Origin: an uncultured Pseudomonadota bacterium
GTDB taxonomy: Bacteria > Myxococcota_A > Polyangia > Nannocystales > Nannocystaceae
Assembly: GCA_913061055.1 (NCBI GenBank)
Contig: CAJXVA010000016.1
Coordinates: 1-45,234, forward strand
DNA length: 45,234 nt
Direction: 5' to 3'
In this document: piece by piece, positions 41,170-45,234 of the stretch
How the letters are laid out: the number at the start of each line of letters is the position of its first letter
How positions within the stretch are numbered: position 1 is the stretch's first letter
Program-made: the position numbers and the translations under genes
The notes under the pieces: model-generated
Told to the model about the DNA's origin: nothing
Seen by the model: the letters and a program-made list of their open reading frames with translations, nothing else
The model's database searches: none

Positions 41170-42084
41170 CTAACGGACGAGGCGACTGGTGAGCACCATG
41201 GAAACCTCGAGCTCGCGACGGTACGCGCCGGGGTAGTCGCCGCAGGACTCCCAGCCCTCGGACGACACGAGCCAATCACCGACGATGGCGATGTCGTTCA
41301 CGACGTGCACCTCCGCGCCGTCCGGTCCGGGGCCCACCAGGCCACGGGGCCAGGCACAGGTCTCGGCGATCCATGTGACCTCCGCCGGATCGCAGGGAAC
41401 TTCCTCGAACGTCATGGTCGCGAGTCCTGCCGCACCGATGCTGGCTTCACTCGAGACATCCCGCGCGAACAGAGTGTCACCGAGCGAAAGCGTGTTGTTG
41501 GTGAAGTCGATCCCGCCGAACCTATCGGCATAGTCGGTGGACATCGAGTACTCGAAGGGTCCGTCGCCAAGGTCCAACTCGCGAGCCGAGGACATCGAGA
41601 CGACAGCATCCACCAGCGGTGTCGTCTCTTCGGCATCGATGTCGGTCCAGTCGCCAGCGCAAAGAAACTCGTAGCGCCAACGGCCGGTTCGGGCATCCGG
41701 CCCTGAGGTGGAGTCCAGGACGCACGTGGCGGCGGCGTCGCATCTGTCGCCGCCGTTGCACCGAGGATCCGAGATCGAGACTGCACTGTCGGCTGAGAAG
41801 TCTTCGGGGTCGCACAGGGCGAGTTCGTCGTCTGTGTCGGTACCCGTCGTCCCTGTCGTCTCGTCCGCCGAACCGGTGCTCGATCCAGAGCCGGTCTCTG
41901 CCGTACCTGTGGTGGTTGCGGGCAGAGCAGTGCCTCCGGAAACCCCGCCGGAGCTTGTCTCTGTTCCCGCGGTCGATGCGATGTCTCCGCTATCCGTCGC
42001 CGGGTCGCTGCCGCAGCCGGTGAGGAGGAAACCGGCGAGTGTCGCAGTGAGGGGGCCGTAGATCCGTTCTTGAGTCTTCACCAT
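41170..42084 (-). CDS. lipoprotein with a Ser/Thr/Gly-rich linker
   Basis: 304 residues. The signal ends with LLTGC, lipidated Cys at 24. A 65-residue low-complexity linker of Thr, Ser, Gly and Glu follows. The C-terminal domain (about 92-304) is beta-rich with paired cysteines (LCDPEDF, RCNGGDRCDAAATC, FLCAGDW, CAWPRG, CGDYPG) and no enzyme motif. It is probably a surface protein. ATG 42084 begins the signal peptide; no good ribosome site is visible. It lies between the plus-strand lipoprotein at 40621 and the di-CxxCH lipoprotein, both separately promoted. Confidence 0.75.
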   Translation of the reverse strand: MVKTQERIYGPLTATLAGFLLTGCGSDPATDSGDIASTAGTETSSGGVSGGTALPATTTGTAETGSGSSTGSADETTGTTGTDTDDELALCDPEDFSADSAVSISDPRCNGGDRCDAAATCVLDSTSGPDARTGRWRYEFLCAGDWTDIDAEETTPLVDAVVSMSSARELDLGDGPFEYSMSTDYADRFGGIDFTNNTLSLGDTLFARDVSSEASIGAAGLATMTFEEVPCDPAEVTWIAETCAWPRGLVGPGPDGAEVHVVNDIAIVGDWLVSSEGWESCGDYPGAYRRELEVSMVLTSRLVR

Positions 42085-42339
42085 GCCGCATCCCAAAGTC
42101 AGCACGGCTCGTATGCAGAGCACGTGCCACAGAGGGGAGCCGGGCAAGACGCGGTGTTCGTGAGAGCGACAGCTTCCCCGTGCATCCACAGACGCGACAA
42201 ACCCATCGCGGAGTGCGACTTCTTTGTCGTGGCGTCGCAGGACGCGAGGCTCATCGTTCGAACCAGACCCGGCTCGCTCGCGTGACCCCGCATCGTCCTG
42301 GGCGGCCTGCCCGGTTTGGGTTCCAGCGCCGTCGATAGC

Positions 42340-43974
42340 CTACTCCGAGAGCAAGTCGATCACCTGGCCGACCTCCGCCGCCGATAGCGTATGGAACCGC
42401 TGCGGCGGCATGCGCTGAATGTCGTCCTCGGGCAGCTGCAGGCGGCGGATTGCCTCGTCCTTGGTCCACTCTGGCATCGATTCGAGCTCGTCCACATTGA
42501 AGTTGGCGCGTGAGATCGATGAGTCGAGGCTCGAGTTGTGGCAGTGCCTGCACATGTGGGTGAGGATGCCGCGAGCATCGAGGCCTGCAGCAGGGGCGTA
42601 GGACATGTACGGAGCCGCCTCGTCGAGCAGCACGTCGCGGACGTCGGTCATGTCTTCAGCCGGACTCACGCCGAGCATGGTTGCGCGGTAGGAGATCGAA
42701 GCCGCGGAGACCTTGCTCGGGTCGGTGATGTGTCCGTCGAAGTAGGGCACGCCGATCGCGGTGCCTGCGACTGCCTCGTCGTAGATGGCGTCCCAGGTAG
42801 GGCTGCAGCTGGCGGTCGGATCGAGCGCGGGCGGAATCTCGCAGTCGAAGCAGGTACAGCCTGCGCCTTGCCTCTCGGCGATGATCGGCTCAGTCAGAAA
42901 CTCGTTGGGCTGGTGCTCGAAGCCCTCGTTGCGAAGCACCAGGTGGAACGGGACTGGGCGCGCCGCACCCTCGCCGTTCTCCAGCAGTGCCTGCTGGGTC
43001 AGGAGTTCGGCTGGGATCCCTCCGTAGGGCTCCCCCTCGTGGGCGTCCACGAAGGTCTGCATTGCCTCTCGGTTCTGGAAGCGGTTCGGATAGAACCAGT
43101 GTGTCCATCCTTCCTCGAACTCCTGCATTCGCAGTGTCTTCGGCGTGCCCGGGCCGTCGGGCTGATGGCACTGCAGGCAGTCGAGCACCGTGTTGCCGAT
43201 GTCCGCGTCGTCGTAGAGCGAGTACCCGACGAAGTCCGATTCCACCTCGGGTGTCAGGAGGTCCGCGTTGGTGCAGCCGGCCGGGTCGGCCTCGCACGCG
43301 AGATCGAACCGGAACAGGTAAAACCGGAGCACGTCGTCAATCGGGTCGTTGGCGACGATCTCCACAAACGGCTCGCCACGGGTGAAGCCGGTCATCACCA
43401 GGTTCGGGTCCGGCGTCCCCGAGGGTGGGAACACCACACCGCCGACCGGAGGCGTGAACACGAACGAGCGTGGGTTGAGCGGGTTCACGAAGCGACCGCT
43501 GACCGCGGTCGAGTGGTAGGCGAACGTGAACCCCGGGTTTCCGTTCTCCGCGTTGCTCATGTTGCCCGGCTGGAAGTTCAGACCGATCAGGTCGAGCAGT
43601 CCGGAGAGGCTCGTCACCTGGGGTGGGGCATTCCCGGCACAGAAGGCAGTCGCGATCGCGTCGCCATGGCCCCGGGCGCACAGGAGCTCCCACTGTTCAT
43701 CGTTCGTCGGGAGCCCGTCCAAAGGATCGCTCGTCGGCTCGGGCATCTCCTCCCCGCCCGTCGTCGAGCCGCCCGATGATGCGCCGCCCTCGTCAGCGGA
43801 GTCCCCCGCTCCCGAGGATGTTGACCCATCGGGTGGAGCCGTGGCCCCCGACGTGTCCGCTGAGGAACTCGAGCCCCCGTCGGTCTCTCCCGCGCCCGGT
43901 GAGTCGCCCCCTTGGCAGCCCGCGAGGCCCAGCGCGGCCAAGACGGCGATTGCTCTGATGTTCGTCGCTTCCAC
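42340..43974 (-). CDS. di-CxxCH cytochrome-like lipoprotein
   Basis: 544 residues. The lipobox AGC sets the lipidated Cys at 20; an acidic Ser/Gly linker runs to about 80. Two CxxCH sites occur: CLQCH (266-270) and CRHCH (475-479). In the C-terminal part MPPQRF (about 522) could supply a distal Met. Between them CTCFDC (373-378) is another cysteine cluster. This suggests a lipid-anchored c-type cytochrome or a haem-peroxidase-like electron carrier, but the rest does not match a known family I recognise. GTG 43974 is the start; no hexamer or strong ribosome site is visible. No other electron-transfer gene is near. Confidence 0.78.
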   Translation of the reverse strand: MEATNIRAIAVLAALGLAGCQGGDSPGAGETDGGSSSSADTSGATAPPDGSTSSGAGDSADEGGASSGGSTTGGEEMPEPTSDPLDGLPTNDEQWELLCARGHGDAIATAFCAGNAPPQVTSLSGLLDLIGLNFQPGNMSNAENGNPGFTFAYHSTAVSGRFVNPLNPRSFVFTPPVGGVVFPPSGTPDPNLVMTGFTRGEPFVEIVANDPIDDVLRFYLFRFDLACEADPAGCTNADLLTPEVESDFVGYSLYDDADIGNTVLDCLQCHQPDGPGTPKTLRMQEFEEGWTHWFYPNRFQNREAMQTFVDAHEGEPYGGIPAELLTQQALLENGEGAARPVPFHLVLRNEGFEHQPNEFLTEPIIAERQGAGCTCFDCEIPPALDPTASCSPTWDAIYDEAVAGTAIGVPYFDGHITDPSKVSAASISYRATMLGVSPAEDMTDVRDVLLDEAAPYMSYAPAAGLDARGILTHMCRHCHNSSLDSSISRANFNVDELESMPEWTKDEAIRRLQLPEDDIQRMPPQRFHTLSAAEVGQVIDLLSE

Positions 43975-44079
43975 AGAGCGTCTGTGTCTCGAGCCGCTGT
44001 TCGATTACAGACCTCGATTTCGGCCAACACGGTTGGCAACCATTGTCCCCGGCCGCCGAGTCACGCAGGCGGCTGTTGC

Positions 44080-44085
44080 TATGGT
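44080..44085 (+). promoter_or_regulatory. TANNNT hexamer before the membrane gene
   Basis: TATGGT preceded by TGC (extended -10 form), 6 nt before ATG 44092. Confidence 0.4.
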
Positions 44086-44091
44086 GGTGCG

Positions 44092-44670
44092 ATGACGGGG
44101 TGGTCGCGGCTTGGTTTTCGGGGGGCATTGCTGGGCGTCCTCCTGGTGGGGGCGTTCGCGCTGGTGGTCCCCACCGGGTCTGCCGCGTTGGTTGTCGCAG
44201 CCCTTGGTGCTCCGATCGTCGCGCTCGTTGTCATCGGGTTGTCGGACGGGAGCGCGCATGGGTTCGCCCGAGCCACGGGCTCAGGCGTCCTCGGAACGGT
44301 GGCTGCGCTGGCGGCCGGGTATTGGACGGTCTCGGTCCTCTCCCGAACCACCGATTGGTTCGACTTCCCCGCCGACTCCGGGGGCGAACTCTGGGCGCTG
44401 ATCCTCGCCCTTTTCGTCGCAGTTCCGGGGTTTGTGGCCGGGAGCTGCTGCGACGCCAGGCGGGGGCTCGCACTGGCCGGTGGGTTCTGCGGCACGGTCG
44501 CGACCGCAGCCGCGATTCCCTATCTCATGGCGCCGCAGGGCACCGCGCCGTGGGGGGTCCTCGTCCTGATGGCAGTCGGGACCCTTGCCGGCACCGGGAG
44601 CGCGGCGCTGTGCGGCCGGTCGATCAGCCCATTGCCATGTACGCGCCGTATCCGACCACGACCAGGATGA
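44092..44670 (+). CDS. integral membrane protein, unknown
   Basis: 192 residues with about five hydrophobic segments (near 8-25, 30-50, 65-85, 100-118 and 130-165) and a short basic C-terminus (CTRRIRPRPG). Cysteines in SCCD and FCG are mid-membrane. No family was recognised. The last 47 nt overlap the opposite-strand microprotein at 44624, and the residues after GRSISP are read against that gene, so the true stop region may be less conserved. Confidence 0.7.
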   Translation: MTGWSRLGFRGALLGVLLVGAFALVVPTGSAALVVAALGAPIVALVVIGLSDGSAHGFARATGSGVLGTVAALAAGYWTVSVLSRTTDWFDFPADSGGELWALILALFVAVPGFVAGSCCDARRGLALAGGFCGTVATAAAIPYLMAPQGTAPWGVLVLMAVGTLAGTGSAALCGRSISPLPCTRRIRPRPG

Positions 44671-44752
44671 TGCCGACGGGGACCGGACCGTACGTAATGC
44701 CAATCCAGCGGTTCCATCCGAACTTCCACTTGGTTTCCATCTCTTCGGTCAT
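44624..44752 (-). CDS. 42-residue single-helix membrane microprotein
   Basis: Below the usual size cut but convincing. After a charged N-terminus (MTEEMETKWKFGWNRW) a helix IGITYGPVPVGIILVVVGYG spans the membrane, and the protein ends YMAMG. Aromatic residues flank the helix, and third codon positions are mostly G or C. A TACGAT hexamer lies 7 nt before the ATG at 44752. Its role is unknown; such proteins often modify a larger membrane partner. Confidence 0.6.
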   Translation of the reverse strand: MTEEMETKWKFGWNRWIGITYGPVPVGIILVVVGYGAYMAMG

Positions 44753-44759
44753 CGGTTCG

Positions 44760-44765
44760 ATCGTA
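44760..44765 (-). promoter_or_regulatory. TANNNT hexamer before the microprotein
   Basis: TACGAT preceded by TGG (extended -10 form), 7 nt before ATG 44752 on the minus strand. It supports the microprotein as a transcribed gene. Confidence 0.4.
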
Positions 44766-44892
44766 CCAGTTCCCGCTGGCGCCCGACATCGGGCCAACGG
44801 CACACGCGAGCGGAACGAGAGAACCGACGCTCGAATTCGAGTCCGGTCCTCGAGCCGCTTCGGTACCCGGGGGCGTCGGCTGGTGCAGCTTG

Positions 44893-45209
44893 TTAGCCCC
44901 CGGGCTTGGGCGGGACGGCACCGGGCCTGCCGCCGGCCTTACCGAATGCGTCGATGCACTTCTGCATCAAGTCTTTCTCGTACCCGAGCATCTCCGCCCC
45001 CGCGTTGTCGAACGCGTTCTTCTGGCACAGCGCCACCTTGTTGCTCGCGGCCTGGGTACAGCGGACCACGGTCATCGGCATCTCGGCCTCTTTGCCCCCA
45101 CCGTCCCACTTCGTCACGGCCTCCGCTTCGCCGACTCGCCGGATGAATGCGTCGTGGGCCTCGCCGACATCCTCACAACTGGGGGACTTCTTGGGGAGCG
45201 GGTCGGGGA
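44893..45209 (-). CDS. C-terminal part of a Cys-containing protein, 5' end missing
   Basis: The frame is open from the last genomic base (45209) to the TAG at 44893, giving 105 visible residues without a start. It holds four cysteines (SCEDV, VRCTQ, ALCQK, QKCID) spaced as in small secreted Cys pair proteins, and a Pro/Gly C-terminus (AVPPKPGG). No family was recognised. The beginning lies beyond the contig. A short start at 45117 exists but ignores the open frame upstream of it. Confidence 0.6.
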
Positions 45210-45234
45210 CTGTCTCTTATACACATCTGACGCT
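45210..45234 (+). other. Illumina Nextera i5-side adapter (contamination)
   Basis: Bases 45210-45228 are the reverse complement of the Tn5 mosaic end, and 45229-45234 (GACGCT) begin the read-1-side adapter. Genomic sequence ends at 45209. Confidence 0.98.

Noticed and set aside
40505-41279. Upstream extension of the vWA frame over the lipoprotein at 40621
   Set aside because: The extension is Pro/Arg/Ser-rich with no domain, and a GAGG-led ATG at 40505 gives the right start.
31-45228. 19-bp perfect inverted repeats at both ends, like a 45-kb composite transposon
   Set aside because: They are Tn5 mosaic ends from the Nextera library kit, with index and primer bases outside them, not genomic ends.

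Overview
The window looks like one contig from a high-GC myxobacterium, most likely of the Nannocystineae (Nannocystis/Plesiocystis/Enhygromyxa type). The reasons are two MYXO-CTERM proteins, several Ser/Thr kinases with C-terminal TPRs, many lipoproteins with Ser/Thr/Gly/Asp-rich linkers behind the lipobox cysteine, and MopE-like Asp/Cys repeats. The group assignment is inference. Both ends are Illumina Nextera adapter, not genome: real sequence runs from 50 to 45209, and the first and last genes are cut by the contig ends.

Layout. 50-5476: C-terminal part of a TPR kinase, an STPK-associated ECF sigma factor, and a complete TPR kinase divergent from the sigma gene. 5483-8040: three minus-strand exported proteins (secreted, MYXO-CTERM, lipoprotein). 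8231-9655: a divergent kinase-like gene and a membrane protein in one unit. 9763-16235: TonB-dependent receptor, membrane-anchored PstS-like binding protein, NarL-type histidine kinase, response regulator, then a FEA1-like lipoprotein; this is the best candidate for an undescribed sensing/uptake locus. 16303-18078: P-loop NTPase and a second MYXO-CTERM protein. 18435-22753: three-gene ABC exporter operon (ATPase, FtsX-type permease, HlyD adaptor), divergent from an M64-like metalloprotease lipoprotein. 24411-26701: RaiA-type hibernation factor, TerB-like protein, and an MCE protein with a Cys-rich insertion. 26767-29661: two lipoproteins, one with Asp/Cys repeats and one with a CxxCH motif. 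29717-35213: a kinase with a predicted beta-helix ectodomain, a small lipoprotein, and a TPR kinase with a non-RD catalytic loop. 35256-45209: small hypothetical protein, class III aminotransferase, membrane protein, YfbK-like vWA protein, three lipoproteins (one di-CxxCH), a membrane protein, an unlisted-size 42-residue membrane microprotein, and a partial Cys-containing protein.

Most genes concern signalling and the cell envelope. Phosphorylation modules (four kinases plus one two-component pair) lie between exported proteins whose processing signals are clear but whose substrates are not.

The most striking non-coding pattern is a TANNNT hexamer 5-8 nt upstream of about a dozen start codons that lack a Shine-Dalgarno sequence. 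This suggests widespread leaderless transcription. Other genes in the window have ordinary GGAG-type ribosome binding sites, so two classes of start seem to coexist. No rRNA, tRNA, CRISPR array, insertion sequence or phage gene was seen.
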